Position numbers and translations under genes: made by a program
NCBI GenBank assembly: GCA_902613755.1
Contig: CACMIH010000003.1
Coordinates: 62,001 to 126,000 of the forward strand
Length of the DNA stretch: 64,000 nucleotides
Direction: 5' to 3'
From: an uncultured Pelagibacteraceae bacterium
GTDB taxonomy: Bacteria; Pseudomonadota; Alphaproteobacteria; Pelagibacterales; Pelagibacteraceae
Shown here: positions 27,567 through 36,811 of the stretch, in pieces
Position numbering within the stretch: position 1 is the stretch's first letter
Layout: each line of letters starts with the position of its first letter
Notes under the pieces: model-generated
Seen by the model: only the letters and a program-made list of their open reading frames with translations
The model's database searches: none
What the model was told of the DNA's origin: nothing

Positions 27567-28210
27567 TGGATCAAGAAATTTTAAATTCTTATTCTAGAAT
27601 CAATCATTTAAATGTTTCACGTGAAACATTTTTAGACTTTGAAAACTATATATCTATGATTCTTGAAAAAAATAAAAAAATCAACATAATTAGTCAAAAT
27701 ACAGCATCAAAAAAAGCTATAATTCAGCGTCATATTATAGATTCTGCACAAATAATTGATTTTATTGACTTAAATAGTAATACAACTACAGATATAGGTT
27801 CGGGAGGAGGTATGCCAGGTATAATAGTGGCGATTATACTAAAAAATATGAAAAGTAATATGAATGTGCACCTTTATGAAAAAAGCTATCATAAAAGCCA
27901 TTTTTTAAAGGAAGTTTCAGAAAAATTAAATTTAAATACAAAAGTTTTTCAAAAAAATATTTTTGAAATAAAAAATTTAGAAACAGGAACAATAATGTCA
28001 AGAGCATTTAAACCAATGCCAGTGGTTTTAGATTTAGTATATGAAAATTTTTCAAAATATAAAAATTTAATTTTCTTTATGGGGAAGAGTGGAAAAAAAA
28101 TTTTTGAAAATTCTAAAAAAACTTGGGAGCTGGAGTATATAGAAAAAAAAAGTTTAACAAGTAAAGACTCATTTTTAATAAATATTAAAAAAATTAAAAA
28201 AAAAAATTAA
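27566..28210 (+). CDS. rsmG: 16S rRNA (guanine527-N7)-methyltransferase RsmG (GidB)
   Basis: Methylates G527 of 16S rRNA, the change that affects streptomycin sensitivity. The SAM-binding loop is TDIGSGGGMPGIIVAII near residue 75, and RAFKPM provides the SR/RA-type motif. Its N-terminal NVSRETF is encoded by the parS site (27613-27628). At 214 residues it is normal. It lies between mnmG and parA, the standard bacterial order, and the 3' end is notably A-rich. Confidence 0.95.
   Translation: MDQEILNSYSRINHLNVSRETFLDFENYISMILEKNKKINIISQNTASKKAIIQRHIIDSAQIIDFIDLNSNTTTDIGSGGGMPGIIVAIILKNMKSNMNVHLYEKSYHKSHFLKEVSEKLNLNTKVFQKNIFEIKNLETGTIMSRAFKPMPVVLDLVYENFSKYKNLIFFMGKSGKKIFENSKKTWELEYIEKKSLTSKDSFLINIKKIKKKN
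27613..27628. promoter_or_regulatory. parS centromere site inside rsmG
   Basis: TGTTTCACGTGAAACA, a perfect match to the 16-base palindromic ParB-binding consensus. It lies in the first 21 codons of rsmG, about 600 bases before parA and about 8 kb from the candidate origin. No second copy was seen in the window. Confidence 0.95.
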
Positions 28211-28231
28211 AAGGATTGTAAAAGGAATTAA

Positions 28232-29026
28232 ATGCAAATTATTTCAGTCATAAATCAAAAGGGTGGGGTCGGAAAAACTACTACAGTGATAAATCTTGCA
28301 GCTGGATTATCTCAACATAATAAAAAAATTTTGGTGATTGACCTAGATCCACAAGGTAATGCTACTACGGGCCTGGGATTATCTAATATGGAGAGCTCAA
28401 GTGATACAATTTATGGAGTATTGAATGGAACCAGGGAAATTAGAGAGGTGATTAAAAAAACAGAGTTTGAAAATTTAGATATTATTACATCTAATGTAGA
28501 TTTATCGGGCTTAGAAGTAGAGACGGCTGATGATAGTAACAGGGCATTTATACTAAAGACTAAATTAGCCTCATATTTAAACAATTCTAGAGGATCCTAT
28601 GATTATGTCCTAATTGATTGTCCACCTTCCTTAAGTCTGTTAACAGTAATGGCCTTAGTAAGCTCGGATTCACTTTTAGTACCCTTACAGACAGAATTTT
28701 TTGCACTAGAGGGGTTAACCCAACTAATGAAAACGATAGAAAGAATAAAAGTAAATCTAAATCCTGATTTAAAAATTAGAGGTATACTTTTAACGATGTA
28801 TGACAAAAGAAATAAGCTTTCGTCACAAGTTGAAAAGGAAGCTAGAGATTATTTTACTGAAAAAGTTTATTCAACAGTGATACCAAGAAATGTGAGATTA
28901 TCTGAAGCTCCTTCACACGGTATGCCAGTATTGATTTATGACAAATCCTGCCCCGGGAGCAAATCATATTTTAACTTCACTGATGAATTTATAAACCAAG
29001 AAACAACAATAGGGAGTGCCGCCTAA
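28232..29026 (+). CDS. parA: Chromosome-partitioning ATPase ParA (Soj)
   Basis: Walker-type ATPase that moves ParB-parS complexes on the nucleoid. Deviant Walker A VINQKGGVGKTTTVINLAAG at residues 6-25, switch I-like DLDPQGNATTGLG, and Walker B YDYVLIDCPPSLS. It is the small chromosomal type with no N-terminal HTH. At 264 residues it is typical. It starts 21 bases after rsmG with an AAGG-like ribosome site and shares one base with parB. Confidence 0.97.
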   Translation: MQIISVINQKGGVGKTTTVINLAAGLSQHNKKILVIDLDPQGNATTGLGLSNMESSSDTIYGVLNGTREIREVIKKTEFENLDIITSNVDLSGLEVETADDSNRAFILKTKLASYLNNSRGSYDYVLIDCPPSLSLLTVMALVSSDSLLVPLQTEFFALEGLTQLMKTIERIKVNLNPDLKIRGILLTMYDKRNKLSSQVEKEARDYFTEKVYSTVIPRNVRLSEAPSHGMPVLIYDKSCPGSKSYFNFTDEFINQETTIGSAA

Positions 29027-29868
29027 TGGATAAAATAAAAAAGGGATTAGGTCGTGGTCTATCCTCATTGATCGGTGAAACAAAAGTAGAGTCTCAAAAA
29101 AATCAGTTATCAATTAGCGACTTAGTACCAAATAAATATCAACCAAGAAAAATATTTGATGAGAATCATTTAGAAGACTTAACTAATTCGATTAAAGAAA
29201 GGGGCATGATTCAGCCAATCATTGTAAGGCAATCAAGTGATGATAAAACAAAATTTGAAATAATTGCAGGAGAGAGAAGGTGGCTTGCAGCTCAAAGGGC
29301 CGGTCTTCATAACGTTCCGGTTGTTATTACTGAAGCAGATGATTTAAAATCTCTAGAATTTGCTATTGTAGAAAATGTTCAAAGACATGACTTAAATCCT
29401 CTTGAAGAAGCCCAAGGTTTTAAGCGTTTAATTGATGAGTTTTCATATGATCAACAAAAGGTTTCTAAATTTATTGGAAAAAGCAGATCTTATATTGCAA
29501 ACTCTCTGAGGCTTTTGTCTTTACCTGAGGATGTTGTTAAGTTAATAGAGAGCCAAAAATTAACCTCCGGTCATGCAAAAATCTTAGTTGGTTTATCTAA
29601 CGCATTATTTGTAGCCAATAAAATAATTGAAAAAAAATTATCAGTGAGACAAGCTGAAAATTTTGTTAAATTATTTAAAAATAAAAAACAAAATATAAAA
29701 AATTCAAAAGATACTAATATTTTGGCTCTGGAGTTATCTGTATCAAATAAAATTGGATTAAATGTAAATATACAAAATACTAAGAGAAATAAGGGCAAGA
29801 TTTCTTTTGAATATAAAGATTTAGATCAGTTAAATAAAATTATAGATATTATAAAATCTAATTATTAG
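29026..29868 (+). CDS. parB: Chromosome-partitioning protein ParB (Spo0J)
   Basis: CTP-dependent clamp that loads at parS. The N-terminus KKGLGRGLSSLIGE fits chromosomal ParB. The CTPase/ParB_N box follows with YQPRKIFDE, GMIQPIIVR, FEIIAGERRWLAAQRAG and VENVQRHDLNPLEEAQGF. The HTH is in KVSKFIGKSRSYIANSLRLL. A short C-terminal dimerisation domain ends the protein. At 280 residues it is normal. It converges on holA with an 11-base overlap. The adjacent parS shows that the system is complete. Confidence 0.97.
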   Translation: MDKIKKGLGRGLSSLIGETKVESQKNQLSISDLVPNKYQPRKIFDENHLEDLTNSIKERGMIQPIIVRQSSDDKTKFEIIAGERRWLAAQRAGLHNVPVVITEADDLKSLEFAIVENVQRHDLNPLEEAQGFKRLIDEFSYDQQKVSKFIGKSRSYIANSLRLLSLPEDVVKLIESQKLTSGHAKILVGLSNALFVANKIIEKKLSVRQAENFVKLFKNKKQNIKNSKDTNILALELSVSNKIGLNVNIQNTKRNKGKISFEYKDLDQLNKIIDIIKSNY

Positions 29869-30850
29869 ATTTAGATGATGATTGCTCTAATATAAAGTCA
29901 GTAATTATTTTGATTGAATTTCCTAAATTTTTTTTAACAATTAATTCAAGTTCGTTTAATCTATAAATTAGTGTTCTAATTTTTTCTGGACTCCACATAT
30001 TAATTTGTTGTTTTACAATTTCTTTATCTTTCCAAAAAATGGGAGGTTTTGCTGATGATATTGTTAAATCAATATTTTTATTTATTTGATAATTTTTCAA
30101 TAGCATTAAAACTTTTTTTGATTTGTTTAAAAAAACTCTTGTAATTGTAATACTATCCTCATCATAAAAATTATTTTCATTTAAAATTTTTATTATTTTT
30201 TTTTTATTCTTTGCAAGACAATTATCTATAAGCTCAGTGATGCTGAAATTTTCATTCAAATTTATAAGTTTTGCTATGTTTTCTGGGGTTAATTTTGACC
30301 CATTACTAATAAAGTTTTCTATCTTCTCTAATTCATTAATAAGGTTTTCTCGATCTCCATTACATTTACCGATGATAATATTAATGTTTGACGGAGATAT
30401 AGAAATATTTTTTTCTTTGAAAAAACTATAAGCTAAATTTGAGAGTTCTTGTTCATTATCTGGATAAAAGGCAACACAAATATTTTTTTTACTTTTTTCA
30501 AAAAAAGATCTTAATTTAGATTTTTTTTCTAAATTTTCTGCACTGAATAAAAAAACATTGTCTTTTATTTTTCTTGAGTCTATTTCTTCAATTATCTTAA
30601 TTAGTTTATCTGTTGCCCTTTTAATAATAATAAATTTTTTATCTTCGAATAAAGATTTTGTTAATACACTTTCCAAGAAACCAACTGCATTTTCAAGAAT
30701 TTCTTTTTCTTCATAATTATAAATTTCAGTTAGATTTTTTGTTAGAGTTAAAATTGATGATTTTTTAAGTCCTTCATTTTTTCCATAAAATAAAATTATA
30801 TTTTGTTCATTTAAATTTATTTTACTTAAATCATAAGATTTTATTATCAC
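29858..30850 (-). CDS. holA: DNA polymerase III delta subunit HolA
   Basis: Clamp-loader subunit that opens the beta sliding clamp. It is a divergent family, recognised by the start MIIKSYDLSKIN, NIILFYGKNEGLKK (yG.e.yl-type motif without an active P-loop), the helical collar and the neighbourhood leuS-lptE-holA, which is conserved in proteobacteria. At 330 residues it is the right size. Its start overlaps lptE by 4 bases and it ends opposite parB. Confidence 0.88.
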   Translation of the reverse strand: MIIKSYDLSKINLNEQNIILFYGKNEGLKKSSILTLTKNLTEIYNYEEKEILENAVGFLESVLTKSLFEDKKFIIIKRATDKLIKIIEEIDSRKIKDNVFLFSAENLEKKSKLRSFFEKSKKNICVAFYPDNEQELSNLAYSFFKEKNISISPSNINIIIGKCNGDRENLINELEKIENFISNGSKLTPENIAKLINLNENFSITELIDNCLAKNKKKIIKILNENNFYDEDSITITRVFLNKSKKVLMLLKNYQINKNIDLTISSAKPPIFWKDKEIVKQQINMWSPEKIRTLIYRLNELELIVKKNLGNSIKIITDFILEQSSSKSNN

Positions 30851-31302
30851 TCTATCCTCATTACTTGTGATATAAATTTTTGGACCGCTGTATTTGCAAT
30901 ATTTTGCCTCACAGTATCTTCGTATTTTATTAGCTCAATTGTATCGTCTATATTTCTGTAATCAAATGCTTCATTAATATTTATATTTTTTAATTTTCCA
31001 TTTATTTCAGCTTCAAAAGAAAAGGTGGTTTCGATCCTGTAATCGGTAGTTTTTCCTGTTGTATCTTTTGCTAGACTTTTTTTATTATAAGCTGAATAAA
31101 TCTTAACTTTAATTACATCTAATTTATCCTCATCCGAATATCTTATTAAATTAGATTTTATTAAATTATTCATATCTCTATCCCCAGCTAAATTTGTAAT
31201 CTCAATTTTAAAATCAGTATTTTGATTTCCGTAATAAATAGGAGAAAAACCACAATTTGTTAAAATTAAAAAAAATAAAAAAAACGTTAAATTTTTGATC
31301 AT
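30847..31302 (-). CDS. lptE: LPS-assembly lipoprotein LptE
   Basis: Outer-membrane lipoprotein that plugs LptD during lipopolysaccharide insertion. Signal peptide of about 16 residues ending in a lipobox-like LTNC (Cys17), then CGFSPIYYG, the typical C-GF.P.Y start of LptE. At 151 residues it is short but in range. The call relies on this start and on its position between leuS and holA, where lptE lies in many proteobacteria; the rest is poorly conserved. Confidence 0.85.
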   Translation of the reverse strand: MIKNLTFFLFFLILTNCGFSPIYYGNQNTDFKIEITNLAGDRDMNNLIKSNLIRYSDEDKLDVIKVKIYSAYNKKSLAKDTTGKTTDYRIETTFSFEAEINGKLKNININEAFDYRNIDDTIELIKYEDTVRQNIANTAVQKFISQVMRIE

Positions 31303-31304
31303 AA

Positions 31305-33839
31305 TTAAATAATTATATTTATAAGCTTATCTTTTATGTAAATTTTCCTCTTTATTTTTTGATTATGCAAATATTTATTTAGAGCTTTGTTTTTATTTAT
31401 TAATTCAAACAAATTTTCTTCTGACATATTTGGACTCGTGTTAATCAACTCCCTTTTTTTACCATTAATTTGAACTACAATATTAATTTTTTCTTCTTTT
31501 AGCATTGAAAGATCATAATTAGGCCATTTCAAATTTTTTGATTTTATTAAATGTAAACACTCATTAGAAAAATGAGGTATTATAGGCATAATTGCAATAA
31601 GAATTTTTTCGTAATTTTCAATTAAAGTTTTCTTTGTATAATTTTTTTTAATTTCTTTTATTAAAAAACTGTAAATTTCATGCAAATTAGCAATTATTTT
31701 GTTGTAGCTAAAATTTTCAAGATTTTCAGTTATTCTCTTTAAAAATTTATTTGTTTCTTTGTTGAGATTTATATCTTCATCTTTTAAATGATCTTTTTTT
31801 ATTTCATCTAAAATTAATGTATTTAGACCCCATAGTTTTTGGATAAATTTAAATGAAGAAATAATTCCTTCTTCTGACCACTGCACATCTTTTTCTGGTG
31901 GGCTATCAGACAAAATAAAAAATCTTGCAGCGTCTGCGCCATAATTTGAAATTATATTTTCTGGATCTATTGTATTTTTTTTTGATTTTGACATAGACTC
32001 AGAAGGTCCAACTTTGATTACTATTGATTTATCTTTTTTTAGATATTTTATTCCATCAATAGTCTCTATTTCTTCTGGGCTAACCCAATTATTATCTGAA
32101 TCTTTGTACGTTTCGTGACAAACCATTCCTTGAGTAAATAATCCTTCAAATGGTTCATCTAAATTCATTTCTTTATTTTCATAGGACAATGCCCTCATAA
32201 AGAATCTTGAGTAAAGTAGATGTAAAATTGCATGCTCTACTCCCCCTATATATTGATCAACAGGCATCCAATAATCTATTTCTTCTTTATTAAAACCATA
32301 ATTTAAATTATTAGGAGAGCAAAATCTTAAGTAGTACCATGAAGAACAAACAAAAGTATCCAATGTATCTGTTTCTCTTGTTAATTTTTTTCCATTAATT
32401 TTAAATTCTTTCCAATTTTTTTCATTATCTAGAGGGTTTCCTTTTACATTTAAATTAATATTTTCTGGTAATTTAACTGGTAACATATCTTTTGGAACAG
32501 GATGAGCCTCTCCTTTTTCATCATAAAATATTGGAATAGGACATCCCCAGTATCTTTGTCTAGACACTCCCCAATCTTTTAATCTAAAGTTTATTTTCTT
32601 TTTACCAAGATTCTTTTCTTCTAGAATTTTTATAGTTTCTATAATTGAATTTTCAGGGGCTTTTAGACCATTTAAAAAATCAGAATTGATAATTAGTCCA
32701 GGACCTGCGTAAGCCTCATCTTGAACTTCAAAATTCTGTTCTGAGTCCTTGGGTCTTACAACAGTTTTAATTTTAAGATTGTATTTTTTTGCAAAATCAA
32801 AGTCTCTTTGATCGTGAGCAGGACATCCAAACACTGCACCAAAACCATAATCTACTAATACAAAATTAGCAAAATAAACGGGTACTTTTTGATTTGGATT
32901 CAGAGGATTAATAGCCACTAAATTTGTTTTAAAACCAATCTTTTCCGCAATAGCAATTGCCTCCTCTGTTGTTCCGGTTTTTGAACATTCTTTTTTGAAT
33001 TTCTGAAATTCTTTATTTTCTGTAAAAAATTTTGAAATCTCATGGTCAACAGATAAAGCTAAAAATGAAAATCCGAATAACGTATCTGGTCTTGTTGTGA
33101 AACATTTCACACTTTTAACTGGTAAATCCCCTTCTAATTTAAAGTCAATCTCGCAACCAAATGATTTACCAATCCAATTTTTTTGCATTGTTTTAACTTT
33201 ATTTGGCCAATCATCCAATTTATCTAGACCATCCAATAATTCTTGTGAAAATTTTGAAATATTAAAAAACCATTGGCTAAGCTTTTTTCTTTCAACGATT
33301 GCCCCAGAACGCCAACCTTTTCCATCGATAACTTGTTCGTTAGCAAGAACTGTTTCGTCGATTGGGTCCCAGTTAACGTAATTTTCTTTTCTGTATACAA
33401 GTTTTTTTTCATATAACTCTAAAAAAAATTTTTGTTGGTGTTTGTAGTATTCTTCTGAACAAGTAGAAATTTCTCTATCCCAATCAATAGATAAGCCAAG
33501 TTTTTTTAATTGGTTTTTCATATTAGATATATTGCTTTCAGTCCAAGTTTTGGGATCTAAATTATTTTGTTTAGCAGCGTTTTCTGCAGGCATACCAAAT
33601 GAGTCCCAACCCATTGGGTGTAGTACATTGTACCCTTTAAGCGATTTGTATCGTGCTAAAACATCTCCAATCGTATAGTTTCTTACATGCCCCATATGAA
33701 TTTTGCCTGATGGATATGGGAACATTTCTAAACAATAAAATTTTTTTTTTGATTTATCTAACTTGGCTTTGAATACTTTATTTTCATCCCAATACTTTTG
33801 CCATTTTTCCTCGATTGTTTTAAAGTTATACCTATCCAC
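31305..33839 (-). CDS. leuS: Leucyl-tRNA synthetase LeuS
   Basis: Class I synthetase charging tRNA-Leu. HIGH motif in [20 protein letters not shown] near residue 48, editing CP1 domain with TTRPDTLFG and [19 protein letters not shown], the zinc/leucine-specific region, and KMSKS as SMSKSKKN near residue 618. At 844 residues it is slightly shorter than E. coli LeuRS. It lies between the DUF3576 lipoprotein and lptE, separated by 11 and 2 bases, so a four-gene operon is likely. Confidence 0.98.
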   Translation of the reverse strand: MDRYNFKTIEEKWQKYWDENKVFKAKLDKSKKKFYCLEMFPYPSGKIHMGHVRNYTIGDVLARYKSLKGYNVLHPMGWDSFGMPAENAAKQNNLDPKTWTESNISNMKNQLKKLGLSIDWDREISTCSEEYYKHQQKFFLELYEKKLVYRKENYVNWDPIDETVLANEQVIDGKGWRSGAIVERKKLSQWFFNISKFSQELLDGLDKLDDWPNKVKTMQKNWIGKSFGCEIDFKLEGDLPVKSVKCFTTRPDTLFGFSFLALSVDHEISKFFTENKEFQKFKKECSKTGTTEEAIAIAEKIGFKTNLVAINPLNPNQKVPVYFANFVLVDYGFGAVFGCPAHDQRDFDFAKKYNLKIKTVVRPKDSEQNFEVQDEAYAGPGLIINSDFLNGLKAPENSIIETIKILEEKNLGKKKINFRLKDWGVSRQRYWGCPIPIFYDEKGEAHPVPKDMLPVKLPENINLNVKGNPLDNEKNWKEFKINGKKLTRETDTLDTFVCSSWYYLRFCSPNNLNYGFNKEEIDYWMPVDQYIGGVEHAILHLLYSRFFMRALSYENKEMNLDEPFEGLFTQGMVCHETYKDSDNNWVSPEEIETIDGIKYLKKDKSIVIKVGPSESMSKSKKNTIDPENIISNYGADAARFFILSDSPPEKDVQWSEEGIISSFKFIQKLWGLNTLILDEIKKDHLKDEDINLNKETNKFLKRITENLENFSYNKIIANLHEIYSFLIKEIKKNYTKKTLIENYEKILIAIMPIIPHFSNECLHLIKSKNLKWPNYDLSMLKEEKINIVVQINGKKRELINTSPNMSEENLFELINKNKALNKYLHNQKIKRKIYIKDKLINIII

Positions 33840-33850
33840 TTGAAATAATA

Positions 33851-34402
33851 TTAATTTTTGAGATCAGTAACTTCGTAGGGTTTAAAATTTTTATCTTTAT
33901 TTTGTTTTTTATAAATTGCTGCTTTTTTTAAAATTTCTTTTTTTAATTCTTTTTTTAAGTTTCCATCCTGTTCTGAAATAATACATTTCATATTGGCATC
34001 ACACTTTTTGTAGAATATTTTGATATCTACAGCATCAGATCTAACTTCATTACTTAAAAATCTAATAGTAATTTTAATAGAGTCTTCTTGTTTTTCAGAA
34101 TACCAATCAGTAATAATAATTCCGCCGCTGTAATTAGCTGAAAGAAGTGGCATAAAATCAATGGTATCTAATGATGCTCTCCAAAGTTCGTTCGAAGAAG
34201 CAAATTCGAAATTTGTTGCTTTGTTTCCTCCTAGTGCGTTATCTAGCCTAAAACCTTTACCTTCTTCTAAATTTTTCTGAACTCTTTTATCTGGATTTGG
34301 TGGATTTTTTCTAGCATCTCCACCTGGTAAATTTGCACATGAATTTAGAAATAAAATTAAGCAAATATATGTAAATATATATTTTTTAATAAAGGTGATC
34401 AT
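33851..34402 (-). CDS. DUF3576 lipoprotein
   Basis: An alphaproteobacterial protein of unknown function. The N-terminus is a lipoprotein signal with lipobox LNSC (Cys22). The mature part has [25 protein letters not shown] and [19 protein letters not shown] (given as separate blocks: [17 protein letters not shown], then GGIIITDWY), which are hallmarks of DUF3576. It is the first gene of the leftward leuS-lptE-holA operon, a linkage seen across alphaproteobacteria that suggests an envelope role, possibly with LptE. That link is inference. Confidence 0.85.
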   Translation of the reverse strand: MITFIKKYIFTYICLILFLNSCANLPGGDARKNPPNPDKRVQKNLEEGKGFRLDNALGGNKATNFEFASSNELWRASLDTIDFMPLLSANYSGGIIITDWYSEKQEDSIKITIRFLSNEVRSDAVDIKIFYKKCDANMKCIISEQDGNLKKELKKEILKKAAIYKKQNKDKNFKPYEVTDLKN

Positions 34403-34486
34403 TTTAAATAATATTGTTAAAATTGGGATTAATATACATTAATTAGAATTATTCGAGAAAAACTTAAATATATGGTCTTTTTTATG

Positions 34487-34495
34487 TGATATAAA
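34487..34495 (+). promoter_or_regulatory. Candidate extended -10 element for the porin
   Basis: TGATATAAA, an extended -10 (TGnTATAAT) with one change. A -35 element is not clear. Initiation near 34502 would give a leader of about 110 bases. The gap 34403-34613 otherwise holds only a 16-base AT palindrome and the ribosome-binding site. Confidence 0.35.
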
Positions 34496-34573
34496 TGCAA
34501 CACTTTAATATTTTAATTTATAAATAAACTTAAAAATCAATAAAAAAACTAAAAAATGATAAATAAGCAATGT

Positions 34574-34589
34574 TTATTATTAATAATAA
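34574..34589. repeat. AT-only palindrome upstream of the porin
   Basis: TTATTATTAATAATAA, a perfect 16-base palindrome ending 10 bases before the AAGGAG ribosome-binding site (34600-34605). It may be an operator or a weak leader hairpin, or chance in AT-rich DNA. Confidence 0.4.
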
Positions 34590-34613
34590 CAAATAAATAA
34601 AGGAGTAATTAAT

Positions 34614-35582
34614 ATGAACAACTTCAAAAAAATTGGTTTATCAGCATTAGCTGGTTCACTAGTTGCTGTTTCAGCAAACGCTGCTGAGATTACTATGTCA
34701 GGAGGTGCGTCAGTTGCAATCACTTCAGGTGATGAAACTGGTAAATCTACTTACTACCAAAATGACAGTATCACTTTCAAAGTTTCAGGTGAAACTGATG
34801 GTGGTCTATCAATCACTACATCTTTAGAATTAGATGGTGATGCTTCAGGTGGAGCTGGTGGTGATTTTGACAGTCAAAGTTTAACAATTGGTCATGACAC
34901 TATGGGTACAGTAATTTTCTCTGCACATGGTGGAAGTACTGTAATGGGTGGTTTTGATGACATGATGCCAACTGCATACGAAGAGTCATTTGCACTTGTT
35001 ACTGGTAACGTAGTTATCAATGGTGCAGGTACTGGTAATGATTTATGGAGATATAACTCTCCTGAATTACTTCCAGGATTAACTGCTCATGTTGCATATT
35101 CTTCACAGAATACTACTGCAAATGCTAACGCATATACTGATATGGGTGTTAAGTATACACCAGATATGGTTGAAGGTGTAACTGTAGGTTATGCTCAAGG
35201 TAGTGTTGATGAAGTACCAGCTGCAAACGGTACACAAGTAACTGGAATTGACGAAAGTACTATGTTTATAACATATGCTACTGGTCCAATTACAGTTGGT
35301 TACCAATCTTCAGAAGCTGATGGTCCTACTGCAACTCAAGATGACGAAAGTACATCTTGGGCGATCTCATATGCAGTTACTGATGATTTATCAGTATCTT
35401 ATGGTGAGCACACTTTAGATCTTGGATCTTCTACATCAGACCAAGAATCTGAAGGTTTCTCTGCTTCATATACAATGGGCGGAACTTCTATTAAAGCTGC
35501 ATTCAACGAAACTGTAAGTGTTGGTGGTGTGAATGGAACTGATAGAGAAGGTTACGAAATCGCTCTAGTATTTGCATTCTAA
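34614..35582 (+). CDS. Outer-membrane porin
   Basis: A beta-barrel porin. Signal peptide of 23 residues (cleavage after SANA), mature start AEITMSGGASVAI, as in alphaproteobacterial porins, then alternating amphipathic strands rich in Gly, Thr, Ser and Asp, ending with the C-terminal strand YEIALVFAF. The terminal Phe is the BAM recognition signature. At 322 residues it is a 16-strand-size barrel. It has the best ribosome-binding site in the window (AAGGAG, 8 bases from ATG) and a strong terminator, and is visibly less AT-rich than its neighbours, all signs of high expression. Transported solutes cannot be read from sequence. Confidence 0.88.
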   Translation: MNNFKKIGLSALAGSLVAVSANAAEITMSGGASVAITSGDETGKSTYYQNDSITFKVSGETDGGLSITTSLELDGDASGGAGGDFDSQSLTIGHDTMGTVIFSAHGGSTVMGGFDDMMPTAYEESFALVTGNVVINGAGTGNDLWRYNSPELLPGLTAHVAYSSQNTTANANAYTDMGVKYTPDMVEGVTVGYAQGSVDEVPAANGTQVTGIDESTMFITYATGPITVGYQSSEADGPTATQDDESTSWAISYAVTDDLSVSYGEHTLDLGSSTSDQESEGFSASYTMGGTSIKAAFNETVSVGGVNGTDREGYEIALVFAF

Positions 35583-35603
35583 TTTAATTAGAATCTAAGT
35601 TTT

Positions 35604-35634
35604 AAAAGGGCCCCTTCTTAGGGGCCTTTTTTTT
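35604..35634 (+). terminator. Rho-independent terminator of the porin gene
   Basis: AAAAGG(G)CCCC, loop TTCTTA, GGGGCCTTTT, then T-run to 35634: a GC-rich stem with one bulged G and eight terminal Ts. The minus strand has only four Ts after the stem, so it would be weaker for the convergent ThiE-like gene, whose stop codon overlaps the T-run. Confidence 0.92.
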
Positions 35635-36145
35635 ACTCAAAATAAGAAATACCCGCAAAATCACTTTGATTTATAAGTGAAAGCTTTTTTGTGTTATGTC
35701 TTGAAATTCCACCTAAAGATACAATATTTTTTTTTGTTAGTTTAGTCAGAACTTTAAATCTGTTGATCCCTAAATAATTCTTGTTTTTTTTAAACAAAGA
35801 CGACAAAAAAATTTTTTTAACATTTTGATTTTCTTTTATTCTTATTTCTTTTAGATTATGAGCGGATCCAACAATATCAAAATTCTTCCTTAGAGAATAT
35901 GCTAAATGTTTTGTGTCTTTATTGAACGATGGAATATACGCTCCATCTAAATTAAGTTTAATCGCAAGTTTTATATTATTAGATAAATAAAACTTAATCC
36001 CTTTTTTTTGGCAATATTTTTTTATTTTTAAAATAATTTCCTGACCCAGTTTTTTTGATGAATAATTTCTATAAATAATAACAGTTTGTTTGTCTTGCTT
36101 ATCGATATTATTTGTCTCAAATTTATTTATAAAGTAATATTTCAT
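35633..36145 (-). CDS. ThiE/TenI-like TIM-barrel protein
   Basis: Resembles thiamine phosphate synthase: IKFYLSNNIKLAIKLNLDGAYIP aligns with the block before vhlGq.D (shown in parts: FYLSNNIKLAIKL, NLDGAYIP), then IVGSAHNLKEI (vG.S.h...e), IFLSSLFKKNKN for the phosphate loop and IVSLGGIS for the final GGI. The usual LGQ.D and GP.f.T.TK residues are replaced, so catalysis by the standard mechanism is doubtful. The ATG at 36145 keeps the first strand and avoids overlap; an ATG at 36157 overlaps the yggS-like start in the palindrome ATGCAT. About 170 residues, short for ThiE. No thiamine genes adjoin it. Confidence 0.65.
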   Translation of the reverse strand: MKYYFINKFETNNIDKQDKQTVIIYRNYSSKKLGQEIILKIKKYCQKKGIKFYLSNNIKLAIKLNLDGAYIPSFNKDTKHLAYSLRKNFDIVGSAHNLKEIRIKENQNVKKIFLSSLFKKNKNYLGINRFKVLTKLTKKNIVSLGGISRHNTKKLSLINQSDFAGISYFE

Positions 36146-36151
36146 ATTCTT

Positions 36152-36811
36152 ATGCATAATACTGTAAAAAATTTATTAGATATTCAGGATAATATTAAAA
36201 TTTATCTTAATAAATTACAGATTAATAATAATGTTAAAATTATAGCAGTATCTAAGACTTTTAAAATTGATAAAATCTTGCCCCTTATTGAGCATGGCCA
36301 TATTGATTTTGGTGAAAATAAAGTGCAGGAAGCACTTGAAAAATGGATAGAAATCAAAAAAAAAAATTCACAATTAAAATTACATATGATTGGAAAATTA
36401 CAAACCAACAAAGTAAAATTTGCAGTTAAATTATTTGATTATATCCATTCAGTTGATAATGAAAAGCTTGCAAAAAAAATTGCAGATGAGCAAAGTAAAA
36501 TAAATAAAAAAATTAAAATATTTTTGCAGGTAAATATTGGTAACGAAAATCAAAAATCAGGTATTAACAAAAAAGATGCTAGCCAACTTGTTTCTTACTG
36601 TAAAGAAATTGGTTTGGATTTAATTGGTCTGATGTGCATTCCTCCAGCAAATATTGATCCAGAAGCTTACTTTGAAGAGATGAACAAATTAAATAAAGCA
36701 CTCGGGTTTGTTGATCTAAGTATGGGGATGTCTTCAGATTTTCTTATAGCTGCTAAACACTCATCCACATATGTAAGGGTAGGATCTAGTATATTTGGTA
36801 AGAGACTTTAA
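36152..36811 (+). CDS. YggS/PROSC-family PLP-binding protein
   Basis: Alanine-racemase-fold PLP carrier involved in vitamin B6 homeostasis. NVKIIAVSKTFKIDKI carries the PLP lysine (vSKt) near residue 31, DFGENKVQEA (fGEn.vQe), LHMIGKLQTNKV (whfIG.lQ.NK) and LSMGMSSDFLIAAKHSSTYVRVGSSIFG (shown in parts: LSMGMSSDFLIA, VRVGSSIFG). An in-frame ATG exists at 36086, but it adds 22 residues unlike the family and overlaps the divergent gene, so the ATG at 36152 is chosen. About 219 residues. It converges on the transpeptidase gene with a 4-base overlap. Confidence 0.92.
   Translation: MHNTVKNLLDIQDNIKIYLNKLQINNNVKIIAVSKTFKIDKILPLIEHGHIDFGENKVQEALEKWIEIKKKNSQLKLHMIGKLQTNKVKFAVKLFDYIHSVDNEKLAKKIADEQSKINKKIKIFLQVNIGNENQKSGINKKDASQLVSYCKEIGLDLIGLMCIPPANIDPEAYFEEMNKLNKALGFVDLSMGMSSDFLIAAKHSSTYVRVGSSIFGKRL

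Noticed and set aside
33098-33117. TGTGAAACATTTCACA in leuS, resembling a parS site
   Set aside because: It lacks the central CACGTG of parS, lies in a conserved coding region, and its arms are inverted relative to parS. Probably chance.
36086-36151. 22-residue extension of the YggS-like protein
   Set aside because: It overlaps the divergent gene and is hydrophobic, unlike the family. The ATG at 36152 gives the normal start.
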